Shown piece by piece: positions 39,962 to 48,639 of a DNA stretch of 64,000 nt (within the stretch, counting starts at the first letter, position 1; every line of letters starts with the position of its first letter). Under the pieces are notes generated by a model. The model was not told the origin of the DNA. It did not search any database and worked only from the letters and a program-made list of their open reading frames with translations. A program made the translations under genes and the position numbers. This DNA is from Cristatella mucedo (lineage: Eukaryota; Bryozoa; Phylactolaemata; Cristatellidae), in contig WPIO01000102.1 in NCBI GenBank assembly GCA_009760855.2, forward strand, positions 746,001 to 810,000, written 5' to 3'.

Positions 39962-41476
39962 ATGTCATCCTACGCCAAATTTACAGGAAACACTGAAACG
40001 CTAGAAACAATCGATGCATTGGTTGCAGAGCGAGGCATTACAAGAGAGGCAGTTATTGTGGCAATTGAATCTGCAATGGCAGAAGCAACCAGAGATAGAT
40101 ACGGCTTAGATGAAAACGTTGTAGCCCGAATGAACAGAAAAACCGGAGAAATGAACATTTTCAGAACCATGCTGGTTGTGGATAGAGTTTCCGACCATAA
40201 CAGAGAAATAAATTTAAATGATGCCAAGCAATACGATGAAAACGCAGAGATTCAAGTAACTATAAACGAGCCATTACCTCACATAAACATAGAAAGAGGC
40301 ACCGCAAATCAGATGAAAAATGCAATTTTATCGGAGATTAAAAAACTGGAAAAACAAGTTGAATACGATGAATACATTAAGCGCGTTGGCACTATAGTTA
40401 CTGGTTTTGTAAAAAAGGCCTCCAGCTATGGGGCAATAGTGGCAATAGGGCACAAAAATGAGGCAATCATTCCAAAAGAAGGATTGATCTTTGGTGAAAG
40501 ATTCAGCATAAAAGACAGAGTGTCAGCCTGCATACAAGAAGTTAGAGCCAGTGATAGCGATTTCCAAATTATTTTATCCAGAAGTTCAGATGAATTCTTG
40601 CGTCGCCTATTAAGGGACGAAGTGCCGGAAATTAATGAAGGATCTATAGAAATTAAAGCAGTAGCAAGAGACCCAGGCTCAAGAGCCAAAGTTGCCGTTT
40701 GGTCTCCAGATGGATCAGTTGATCCTGTTGGTGCCTGCATTGGCCCAAGAGGCAGCAGAATAAAAAACATAGTGGGCGAATTGCGCGGAGAAAAAATAGA
40801 CATCATTCATTGGGATCGTGATTTTAACAACTTTGTTAAGAACGCAATAGTTCCGGCAAAGGCATTAAAAATACTAGTCACAAAAGACTTCAACAATCAA
40901 GACTGTGCCGAAATAGTTGTAGCAAAAGACCAGCTAAGCATGGCAATCGGCGCAAGAGGGCAAAACGTACGTCTGGCCTCTAAAATAATTGGCTGCGATA
41001 TCTCCTTAACTTCAGAAGAGGAAAAACAAGAAACAGCAATGAAAACCTTCAGCAACACCACTGCAAAGTTGGTTGCATGTTTGGATATAGACGAGCTAAT
41101 GGCACAATTATTGGCAGCTGAGGGATACATTACCATAGAAAGCATCTCTGCCGCCTCCACAACATCTATTGCCAGAATTAACGGATTTAACGATGAAATA
41201 GCTGCAGAATTGCAGGAAAGAGCCAAAGAACATCTTGCTATCATCGATGAATCTTACGCTAAAATGACCGCCAATGGCTTTGACGAAAGAATTATAGGAA
41301 TGTTTAACTTCAGTAAATCTGACTGTGTGGAGCTACACAAAAATGGCATCACCTATTTGAAGGACTTGGCCGACCTTGCTGCAGACGAGTTGACGGAATT
41401 TCTGCCACATTCTATCACCAAAAAAACTGCCGAAAAAATCATCATGAACGCCAGAAGATCTGCATATAACGCCTAA
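39962..41476 (+). CDS. nusA: Transcription termination/antitermination factor NusA
   Basis: NusA binds RNA polymerase and modulates pausing, termination and antitermination. The 504-residue product has the N-terminal polymerase-binding domain (1-130), an S1 domain (about 138-205, GTIVTGFVKKASSYGAIVAI), two KH domains (VGACIGPRGSRIKNIVGELR near 255 and AIGARGQNVRLASKIIGCDI near 328), and two C-terminal helix-hairpin-helix acidic repeats (370-504) as in many Alphaproteobacteria. Its usual neighbours rimP, infB and rbfA are missing: non-coding DNA precedes it and an IS1-like remnant follows. The ATG at 39962 fits the family N-terminus. Confidence 0.96.
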   Translation: MSSYAKFTGNTETLETIDALVAERGITREAVIVAIESAMAEATRDRYGLDENVVARMNRKTGEMNIFRTMLVVDRVSDHNREINLNDAKQYDENAEIQVTINEPLPHINIERGTANQMKNAILSEIKKLEKQVEYDEYIKRVGTIVTGFVKKASSYGAIVAIGHKNEAIIPKEGLIFGERFSIKDRVSACIQEVRASDSDFQIILSRSSDEFLRRLLRDEVPEINEGSIEIKAVARDPGSRAKVAVWSPDGSVDPVGACIGPRGSRIKNIVGELRGEKIDIIHWDRDFNNFVKNAIVPAKALKILVTKDFNNQDCAEIVVAKDQLSMAIGARGQNVRLASKIIGCDISLTSEEEKQETAMKTFSNTTAKLVACLDIDELMAQLLAAEGYITIESISAASTTSIARINGFNDEIAAELQERAKEHLAIIDESYAKMTANGFDERIIGMFNFSKSDCVELHKNGITYLKDLADLAADELTEFLPHSITKKTAEKIIMNARRSAYNA

Positions 41477-41879
41477 TCAACGCATAAATTTCTAAAAATA
41501 ACACGCCAGAGCTTTAACGCAGTTTATGGTTTATTTAATGCGAAGCAATGGCTTTATTTTTCACATAACGACAATACCATCTCACTAATTTCAATCCGAG
41601 ATTAGTGAGCACAATTCCACTCCCCGGCACTATAAATCATGCACCGCATAGTCAGGCAACCCAATAACTAGGAAATTACTTGCTTTGCTTTTAAAATTCA
41701 ACAGCAGGAAACATCAACACCCTTCACAACAAAATGATAATACCGTCACATTAAGGTAGATATGCATAAAAAAACCCGCACGCCAAAACACTCACATTTA
41801 GGCACCACCACCCCCCCTCCCAACAAATCATATTTTATATATGATTTGTGATTTGTAAACATTGTTCATCAACAAGCCT
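41477..41879. other. Gap after nusA with two inverted repeats and a third composition switch
   Basis: A/C-rich to about 41823 (41761-41820 has 26 C and 5 G by hand count), then T/G-rich. A 9-bp inverted repeat CTCACTAAT (41581-41589) / ATTAGTGAG (41601-41609) follows nusA by about 105 bases but lacks a T-run. A second one, CAAATCATA (41824-41832) / TATGATTTG (41840-41848), lies at the switch itself and is followed by further copies of AAATCATA. Confidence 0.55.
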
Positions 41880-42587
41880 TATAAACAAGGGTTTGATAAG
41901 TTAAGAAAACAAAGTTGTAAAAAATGTCAAATTGTACATTTTGATGAAAGAAACAAAATATGATGTACAAATCATATAAACCACATTGATATTAATATTA
42001 ATATTATTCTCTGAGGGAAATAATTATCGCAGAACTGCAAGAATTTTAAGCAAAATGTTTGATAAAAAAATTTCATATCAATTAATGGTTCACTGGATTA
42101 AAAATAAAGCTACACAGTTACCTATCAACAAGTAAGCATTATGCTTGTTGCGATATTGTAATCGTTGCAATGGATGAACTTTATACTTTTTTAACAACGA
42201 AAAAATCAAACCAGAATTTGGATTGCTGTTGAGAGAGGCTCTCTGTGTTGGTTTGCATTTTATCTAGGCTCTGGTTTGGAAATTTCTGCAAAAAGAATGT
42301 TAGAAAAAATTCTTCTTCATCATGATATAAAAATTGTTGCAACAGATGATAATTTTACTTATAATGCTGATGCCTTTTTGCCAAGTAAAGTTAAGCATTT
42401 GGTCTTAAAAAGTGAAACTTGTTTGGTGGAAAGCTTTAATGTAAAAATGAGGCATTATATTCCTTGTTTAGTCCATAAAGCAAAGGCTTATGTTAAATCT
42501 AGAGAGTCTTTAAACAAGGTAATGCAATTTTTATGCTTAGAGAGGAAGTTTGTAAATGAATTTGTTGGTTGGTGTTCCTGGTTTTAG
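41880..42587 (+). pseudogene. IS1-family transposase remnant (second, distinct copy)
   Basis: Three frames together give a nearly complete IS1-type transposase: a zinc-finger-like RKQSCKKCQ (about 41910), SEGNNYRRTARILSKMFDKK followed by ISYQLMVHWIKNK (42010-42105, the helix-turn-helix block), AMDELYTFLTTKKSNQ (42171-42218, the first DDE block), and after a frameshift RIWIAVERGS...DIKIVATDDNFTYNADAFLP then SETCLVESFNVKMRHYIPCL (42217-42587). A stop at 42133-42135 and a frameshift near 42218 break it. It is related to but clearly different in sequence from copies A and B. Confidence 0.8.
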
Positions 42588-42721
42588 GGTAAGTAAAGTT
42601 ATTTTTTCTGCTTAACAAAAAATGTCTTTACTGTTGTGCTCTTTGCAAGAGACTTTGGCGGCTGTGTAATGTTGATGTTTCCCTAGCGGTGATAGAGCTT
42701 CCACAGGTACCCAAGTTAATA

Positions 42722-43510
42722 TTATTTATTCCATACTTTCCATTTTAATTCACAATGCGACGTTGTTTGTGTTAATTTTTTCTTATTCATTCTTTGCTTA
42801 AGATGATTCATTATCTTCACTTTATATTGATTTGCTTTTCCTTCTATTAAATGTTTTTCATTTTTTTCAAACATAGCAATCCCACACAATAAATCTGCAA
42901 TTTGTGTAAATATAGATTTTTTTGAGTCAATCCACTTCAAAACTTTACACGGGTTGTAATTTGATGTAGTATTTAAACATTGTTTAATTTTATTTATATC
43001 TGGTCTTGCTACGATTGATAAACCTTCGGTGCGTGTCTTTGCAATGTCATCTAAAAAACAAGAAAAAGTTGCATTTGCGTTCGTTTTAAAAAAGCAGTTT
43101 TGTAATAATGTATAATATAATTTGTGCATACCTTATTCGTTTTGATGTTTTTTGTATAGTTGGTTTGAATTATATTTTGCGTGATCGATAGATGTATTAT
43201 CAATAATCATTGAGCGAAATTCAATTTTTTCATCAATAAAATAATCAATAATTTTTTTATATAAACAAAATTTTTCAAACTTTATTTAGTGGTCTATTCG
43301 GTTAGATTTTTTTAATTAATTGCAACTCTTCGTAATGTTTAGTACGTAAAAAACTTGGGAATATTATACCACCTAAAACCATATATCTTTCATGTACAAT
43401 TCCACTCTCATCGCAATATATATGGTATTTATTAATAATCTGTGAATTGAAATTATTTTGTGTTATCTTTTTTCTTAGCGGTAGGCTTTTATGGCGGTTG
43501 ATAGGGCGAA
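42722..43510 (-). pseudogene. Broken DUF3800-family gene
   Basis: Minus-strand pieces reconstruct a DUF3800 protein, a family of small proteins with RNase-H-like acidic motifs often found next to mobile or defence genes. The N-terminal piece (about 43500-43320) reads HIYCDESGIVHERYMVLGGI, the hallmark Y-x-DESG...RYxVLGG. A frameshift near 43300 leads to KKIIDYFIDEKIEFRSMIID; an in-frame TAA at 43133-43135 then interrupts; the last 135 codons (42722-43129) are open and include DSKKSIFTQIADLLCGIAMF, the family's C-terminal D-S-K...Q-x-ADLxxG block. With two lesions the full protein cannot be made, although the 135-residue end could still be translated from the ATG at 43129. Confidence 0.7.
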
Positions 43511-43573
43511 AAAAATCAAATATCGTCGTGAAAATTGCCAGTAATTCAAGTTTTTCCTAAAAATCAAGACCAT

Positions 43574-45319
43574 CTATTGGCAAGCTAAGCACTCTTCGTA
43601 TGTTTCCTCTACAGGAGCAAGAATATCATGCTTGTGGGAGATTTTTTCCGCTCTATTTATTGCTGTTGAGCGTAAATAGTACAGACTTTTTAGCCCCAGC
43701 TTCCAAGCCATATAGTGAATCATATGGAGCTTTTTTTTGTCTACATTTCCTGTTAAAAATATATTTAATGACTGTGCCTGACAAATAAAAGGCGTCCTAT
43801 CTGCCGAATGTTGAATAAGCCACATCTGATCTATTTCATGTGCAGTTCTAAAGATCATTTTTTCATGATCGTTAAGATAGCTGACATGCTGCACAGATCC
43901 ATCATGAGAGGCGATATCCGATATTGTTTCATCGTTCAAAATTCCTTTTTCTTGTAGTAATTTTTTTAGATGTTTGTTGAAAACCAAAAAGGATCCAGCA
44001 AGGGTTTTTTGCACATAGGCATTGGCATTGTAAGGCTCTATTCCCGGAGAAGATTCTCCCGCTATAATGGAAATTGAAGCAGTTGGGGCAATTGCTAATT
44101 TATGACTAAATCTTTCTTGAATTCCGCATTCTAGAGCATCTGGGCAGGCACCTCGCTCTGTTGCAATTTTTAATGAGGCTGCGTCAGCACCTTTTTTTAT
44201 GTGCTTAAAAATATTCAGATTGAAAGACTTTGCAGTGGCCGATTCGAAAGGCACCATTTTGCTTTGCAAGTAGGAGTGGAAGCCCATCACGCCAAGTCCT
44301 ACACTTCTTTCTCTCATGGCAGAATATTTGGCCTTATTCATTTCGTCTGGTGCTTGCTCTATAAAGTCAGTAAGCACATTATCCAAAAATAGCATTACAT
44401 CGTAAATTATTTCTGGGTCGTTCTTCCATTCGTCAAAATATTCCAAATTTAAAGAAGACAAACAACAAACCGCAGTTCGGTTATTGCCTAAATGATCTTT
44501 GCCGGTTGGAAGTGTTATCTCACTGCATAAATTGGAGGTTTTTACACTTAATCCAAGCTTTCTGTGATGTTCTGGAGTGGCTTTGTTGATATTATCAATA
44601 AATAGCATGTAAGGCTCGCCAGTTTCCATTCTGGTTGTTAAAATTTTAATCCATAGCTCTCTTGCGCTGACCGTTTTAATGACTTCTTTGGTTTTTGGGC
44701 TAATCAGATTCCACTGTTGATTATTGATCATTGCCTCCATAAATTTGTCGTCTATGCACACGGCATGGTTTAAGTTTAGTGCTTTTCTGTTATGATCTCC
44801 ACCAGTCGGTCTTCTGATGTCTAAAAATTCTTCAATTTCTGGATGACTAACATCTAAATAAACAGCAGCCGAACCTCTGCGCAAAGATCCCTGAGAGATT
44901 GCCAAAGTCATGGAATCCATAACTTTAATAAAAGGAATAATACCTGTGGTTGTGCCTTTGTTGGTTAGTGTTTCTCCGATTGAGCGTAGATTACCCCAAT
45001 AAGTTCCTATCCCTCCCCCATTTCTTGCTAGCCAAATATTTTCCGTCCAAGTATCACTAATGCTTTTTAGGGAGTCTTCAACTTCATTTAAAAAGCACGA
45101 AATGGGCAAACCTTTATTTGCTCCTGCGTTGCTTAAAATTGGAGTGGCCGGCATAAACCAAAGACGCAGCATGTAGCTTAAAATTCTGTCACAATGCTCT
45201 TGATTGCTACTGTAGTGTTTCGCAACTCTTAAAAACATATCTTTATAGTTTTCGCCCGGTAATAGATATCTATCCTTGATGGTGGCTTCGCCAAATTCGG
45301 TCAAGGGACGTTCGATCAT
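43574..45319 (-). CDS. nrdA: Ribonucleoside-diphosphate reductase alpha subunit (class I)
   Basis: Reduces ribonucleotides to deoxyribonucleotides with a radical passed from the beta subunit. The 581-residue product lacks the N-terminal ATP cone and is of the short type. Key residues are visible: the redox Cys in GLPISCFLNEVEDSLKSISD, the N-x-C-x-E catalytic triad in TSNLCSEITLPTG, the second redox Cys in AVCCLSSLNLEYF, the radical-path Tyr pair in LKSLYYLRST, and the C-terminal tail ECLACQ with its CxxC. The beta subunit nrdB is not next to it, unlike in most bacteria. Without an ATP cone, overall-activity control by dATP through that domain is not expected. Confidence 0.95.
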   Translation of the reverse strand: MIERPLTEFGEATIKDRYLLPGENYKDMFLRVAKHYSSNQEHCDRILSYMLRLWFMPATPILSNAGANKGLPISCFLNEVEDSLKSISDTWTENIWLARNGGGIGTYWGNLRSIGETLTNKGTTTGIIPFIKVMDSMTLAISQGSLRRGSAAVYLDVSHPEIEEFLDIRRPTGGDHNRKALNLNHAVCIDDKFMEAMINNQQWNLISPKTKEVIKTVSARELWIKILTTRMETGEPYMLFIDNINKATPEHHRKLGLSVKTSNLCSEITLPTGKDHLGNNRTAVCCLSSLNLEYFDEWKNDPEIIYDVMLFLDNVLTDFIEQAPDEMNKAKYSAMRERSVGLGVMGFHSYLQSKMVPFESATAKSFNLNIFKHIKKGADAASLKIATERGACPDALECGIQERFSHKLAIAPTASISIIAGESSPGIEPYNANAYVQKTLAGSFLVFNKHLKKLLQEKGILNDETISDIASHDGSVQHVSYLNDHEKMIFRTAHEIDQMWLIQHSADRTPFICQAQSLNIFLTGNVDKKKLHMIHYMAWKLGLKSLYYLRSTAINRAEKISHKHDILAPVEETYEECLACQ

Positions 45320-45608
45320 AAATAAATTTTAATTATTTTAATTCATGACTTCAGTGTTCGCAATAATTAAATTACAAGTTTTTTTTGTGTAATAATTTTT
45401 GATGATTTGATTTGATTTTGCTGAAGTTTTCTTGCCTATACATGCTGCTGCATTTGGTTTTATTTTTATGGTTTGGAGTTGCTATTTTTCTGCAAGGTGA
45501 TTTTGATATTATTGTTTTATGGCTACTGTTGCATTCATAAGATGGAGAAAATTAAGCACTTTGTGTGGTCGGTAATTAACAAAAACTACTTTTTATGATT
45601 TAAAAGAG
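45320..45608. other. Short non-coding gap
   Basis: Just under 300 T-rich bases between ornithine cyclodeaminase and nrdA; a 32-codon hydrophobic frame at 45442 is attributed to base composition. Nothing recognised. Confidence 0.45.
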
Positions 45609-46622
45609 TTAAATGATGCTGTAGAGATTTCTAAAATCTTCTATTTTTTCTGGTATTAAGTCTATGGTTTGATATAGGCCGTGCTCTTGTGCAAGACTAT
45701 AAACATATTGTAAAATGCTGTAATCTTCTAGTGCAAATCCTACGCTATCAAATAATGTAATTTCTTCTTGATTTTCTCTGCCTTTTTTGACTCCAGAAAT
45801 CAATTCCCACAATTCTGCATAAACCAGTTCTTTGGCTTTTGATCCAAGATTTTGAATTTCTCCTTCATGTAGAGTTTGTTCAAAAAATTCAACCACTATT
45901 TTGCATTTTTCTACCAACGCAACATCAAGCTCTGTTTTGCCAACACTATCACCACCTATTCCACAAATGTGACTGCCTGCTTTTGGCACAGCGTTGCCAA
46001 GAACATTGTTTTTGCCTGGAGCCGCTGTTGCCGTTACTATAATATCTGCGTCTTCAATGCATTCTTTGCTGTTTTTTGTGATCGCAATATCTAACCCATA
46101 GGTTGCTAGATTTTTTTGTAATTTTAGGGCTGATTCCGGACGTAAATCTAAGGCACTGATTTTATTTAAACCCAAAATTGCGTTATGGGCAATAATTTGA
46201 AATTCACTTTGAGCCCCGCAGCCGATAATGGCCAATTTGTTACTACTACTAGATAGGTATTTTGATGATATTGCTGCCGTTACCGCCGTTCTAATTGCCG
46301 TAAGAATAGTCATTTCGCTTAACATCAGAGGGTAGCCATCCTTTACACTTGATAACATACCAAAAGCTACAACTGCAAGTCTGTTTTTTTGCGGATTTAA
46401 CGGATGTCCATTTACATATTTAAAGGAATAGTTTTCTCTATCCGCTATTGGCATGAGCTCTATAACGCCTTCTGAAGAATATATTGCGTGTCTTGATGAC
46501 TTGGAGAATTCTGACCATCTTGCAAAGTCGCTTTCTATTCTTGCGGCAACTCCAAGAAAAAAATTATCTATCCCAACTTTTTTAATAATGGATTTAATGT
46601 TGCCAATATCAAGAACCATCAT
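45609..46622 (-). CDS. Ornithine cyclodeaminase / mu-crystallin family protein
   Basis: A 337-residue protein of the OCD/mu-crystallin family, NAD(P)-dependent enzymes that include ornithine cyclodeaminase (ornithine to proline), alanine dehydrogenase and ketimine reductases. Marks: the substrate region YSFKYVNGHPLNPQKN with the conserved Lys, GYPLMLSEMTILTAIRTAVT with Arg, the Rossmann loop LAIIGCGAQSEFQIIA, and DADIIVTATAA...GSHICGIGGDS. The exact substrate is not fixed by sequence. It lies 31 bases downstream of rpmB on the same strand and may be co-transcribed with it. In a reduced genome it could serve proline or amino-acid interconversion. Confidence 0.88.
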   Translation of the reverse strand: MMVLDIGNIKSIIKKVGIDNFFLGVAARIESDFARWSEFSKSSRHAIYSSEGVIELMPIADRENYSFKYVNGHPLNPQKNRLAVVAFGMLSSVKDGYPLMLSEMTILTAIRTAVTAAISSKYLSSSSNKLAIIGCGAQSEFQIIAHNAILGLNKISALDLRPESALKLQKNLATYGLDIAITKNSKECIEDADIIVTATAAPGKNNVLGNAVPKAGSHICGIGGDSVGKTELDVALVEKCKIVVEFFEQTLHEGEIQNLGSKAKELVYAELWELISGVKKGRENQEEITLFDSVGFALEDYSILQYVYSLAQEHGLYQTIDLIPEKIEDFRNLYSII

Positions 46623-46653
46623 ATATTTGGGATTTTAATTAGTTACAGATGAA

Positions 46654-46965
46654 CTATGCAACGGCAGTTTTTTCTGCCTGTTGTTCGTTTTTCTTTCTAA
46701 GTCTTCTTTTAAGCTTTAGTGCGTAAGGGGTTAGGTGACTAGCTCTGGTTGTAAGAAGGTATTCATCCAAACTTCCATGTTTTAGGATTGTTCTCATTGT
46801 TCTGGTTGCTAGTTTTAACTTTAAATTAGAACCAAGAAGTTCGCTTTTTAATGTAAAATTATGAAGATTCGGTATGAATTTTCTTTTGGTTTTTATGTTA
46901 GAGTGGGAAATTTTGTTACCCACGCTGGTGCGTATGCCAGCTCTTAAAGTGCAATTTCTAGCCAT
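46654..46965 (-). CDS. rpmB: Large-subunit ribosomal protein bL28
   Basis: A 103-residue basic protein, slightly longer than typical bL28 (about 78-100). It begins MARNCTLRAGIRTSVGNKIS; the Cys-containing start, SHSNIKTKRKFIPNLHNF and the central LATRTMRTILKHGSLDEYLL are the alphaproteobacterial bL28 pattern. The C-terminal LKLKRRLRKKNEQQAEKTA is a typical basic tail. rpmG, often adjacent, is absent. Ornithine cyclodeaminase follows on the same strand. Confidence 0.94.
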   Translation of the reverse strand: MARNCTLRAGIRTSVGNKISHSNIKTKRKFIPNLHNFTLKSELLGSNLKLKLATRTMRTILKHGSLDEYLLTTRASHLTPYALKLKRRLRKKNEQQAEKTAVA

Positions 46966-47271
46966 ATTTTGTATAAAATTACATTATTGTTTTTCCTTAA
47001 CCTGCTCATTGCAATAAAATAAAAGTCAACCATTATATAATATTTTTGCGATATTGTTATCTTTGATCAGATGGGGTGATTTTTGGATAGTAATGGACTG
47101 CATTATAGAAGACATAAAGCAATAACAATATGGCATTTATCTAGATTTGGTAGTAAAAAATATATATTTTATCGAAAGAAAACTGAATAAAAAATTTATT
47201 GCTATTTGTTGAGATGTGTTAATTGATCTTGCAAAGGTGCAACTTATTTATTTACATTTAATTAAAAAAAT
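46966..47271. other. Gap between divergent rpmB and dut
   Basis: About 300 bases that should hold promoters for both. On the minus strand TTGACT occurs near 47033 but no good -10 follows at the expected spacing. Nothing else recognised. Confidence 0.45.
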
Positions 47272-47814
47272 ATGATAGAAATGCAGATAAAGTTTTTATC
47301 GCCCCTTGCTGCAGCAATAAATGAGGATGGAAAAGCTTTAAATTATGCGACTTCAGGTAGTAGCGGGTTAGATTTAAGAGCCCTGACTATTTTAGAATTT
47401 GGCACCAGTGAAAAAAAATGGCTTATCAGTGAAAAATTCCCTCATTTAATGCCAGAAAATTGTGAGAAAATTGCAAGTTACGAGCTTGCCCCACAGCAAA
47501 GAGTAATGATTGGTTGCGGATTAGCGATGGCTATAGCTGATGGCTATGAGGTGCAGATTAGATCTAGATCTGGACTTGCATGGAAGAATGGCATAGTGAC
47601 GCTAAATTCCCCAGGAACAGTAGATGCAGACTATCGTGGAGAGATGTGTGCTATTTTATTTAACACCTCAGATAGGCCTCTTGTAATTAACTGTGGAGAC
47701 AGAATAGCCCAGATGGTAATAATGGAAGTTGTGCGAGTTAATCTTGAAATCAAGACCGAATTGCCACAAACAGAAAGAGGATCTGGCGGTTTCGGGTCTA
47801 CCGGAATTCGTTAG
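47272..47814 (+). CDS. dut: Deoxyuridine 5'-triphosphate nucleotidohydrolase
   Basis: Hydrolyses dUTP to dUMP, keeping uracil out of DNA and feeding thymidylate synthesis. The 180-residue trimeric-type dUTPase has all five motifs: 1 TSGSSGLDLRAL, 2 QIRSRSGLAWKNG, 3 GTVDADYRGEM (catalytic Asp), 4 GDRIAQMVIM, and 5 RGSGGFGSTG at the C-terminus. About 25 residues are inserted between motifs 1 and 2 (EFGTSEKKWLISEKFPHLMP) relative to the 150-residue form. ATGs at 47272 and 47281 both fit. ispA starts 15 bases after the stop, so the two probably share a transcript. Confidence 0.95.
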   Translation: MIEMQIKFLSPLAAAINEDGKALNYATSGSSGLDLRALTILEFGTSEKKWLISEKFPHLMPENCEKIASYELAPQQRVMIGCGLAMAIADGYEVQIRSRSGLAWKNGIVTLNSPGTVDADYRGEMCAILFNTSDRPLVINCGDRIAQMVIMEVVRVNLEIKTELPQTERGSGGFGSTGIR

Positions 47815-47829
47815 GTTATTTTTTTGAGA

Positions 47830-48639
47830 ATGCAAAAGTTGAAAGAATTTGCATCAATCATTGATGCTCGATTGCCGCATTTTATGCCAGGGGAAGATAT
47901 TTTGCATCAGGCAATGCGCTATTCTGTTCTTAGTGGAGGAAAAAGAGTCAGACCATTTTTGCTCTGCAATTGGGCGTCTTTTTATAGCGATATGGTTGCA
48001 TCTTCTTTGGATGCCGCCTGTGCTGTGGAAATATTGCACTGTTATTCTTTAATTCACGACGACTTGCCAGCTTTGGATAATGATGATGTTAGGCGCGGTA
48101 TGCCTACTTTGCACAAAAAATTTAATGAGGCCGTAGCAATTTTGACTGGCGACGCTCTGCTAACTCTTTCCTTTGAGATATTATCAAGTTTGGACTTGCA
48201 AGAAATTTTAGTTAAAAACGATATTTTAGTAAAGATATTGAGTCAGGCTGCAGGGCATTCTGGCATGGTTTTAGGGCAGATGCTAGATATTGAAGCTGCC
48301 TGCTTGGATATTGATTCTATGAAGAAAATGCATCATCTAAAAACAGGTAAATTATTTATTGCTGCCTGCTGGATTGGTGCAATTATAGGTGGAATGAATG
48401 AAAGACAAATCGAGCTTGCCAGGACTTATGGCGCAAAATTTGGTGCAATTTTTCAACTGAAGGATGATCTGGGTGATCTTGATTCTGGAGAAGTTAGCAA
48501 TATGCTGAATTATGTAAAAAAAGCAGAAATTTTACAGCAAATTTCGCAATTAAAACTTCAAGCCACAGAGGCACTTCAGTCTGTGGGCGAAGGCGGTAGG
48601 CCACTCTACGATTTATTGGATTTTATTACTACTGTTTAG
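47830..48639 (+). CDS. ispA: Polyprenyl synthase, probably farnesyl diphosphate synthase
   Basis: Condenses isopentenyl diphosphate with allylic diphosphates to make farnesyl diphosphate. I start it at the ATG at 47830; a TTG lies at 47824. The 269-residue product has GGKRVRPFLL, the first Asp-rich motif LIHDDLPALDNDDVRRGMPT with the IspA-type DDxxxxD, the helix AVAILTGDALLTLSFEI, HLKTGKLFIAACWIG, and the second motif FQLKDDLGDLDSGE. This pattern fits the short-chain IspA group. It links functionally to ispDF at 49.6-50.8 kb (C5 precursor synthesis). Confidence 0.92.
   Translation: MQKLKEFASIIDARLPHFMPGEDILHQAMRYSVLSGGKRVRPFLLCNWASFYSDMVASSLDAACAVEILHCYSLIHDDLPALDNDDVRRGMPTLHKKFNEAVAILTGDALLTLSFEILSSLDLQEILVKNDILVKILSQAAGHSGMVLGQMLDIEAACLDIDSMKKMHHLKTGKLFIAACWIGAIIGGMNERQIELARTYGAKFGAIFQLKDDLGDLDSGEVSNMLNYVKKAEILQQISQLKLQATEALQSVGEGGRPLYDLLDFITTV

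Noticed and set aside
40426-41244. Minus-strand frames of 115-126 codons inside nusA
   Set aside because: Shadows of nusA, whose domains are all accounted for.
41581-41609. Inverted repeat after nusA as an intrinsic terminator
   Set aside because: The 9-bp stem is AT-rich and no T-run follows on either strand.
41800-41823. CACC/C-run as a CRISPR-like or tandem repeat
   Set aside because: It is a single homopyrimidine run without repeated units or spacers; no CRISPR array is present anywhere in the window.
45442-45540. A 32-codon hydrophobic frame
   Set aside because: T-rich DNA gives hydrophobic frames by default; no basic segment, ribosome site or conservation evidence.
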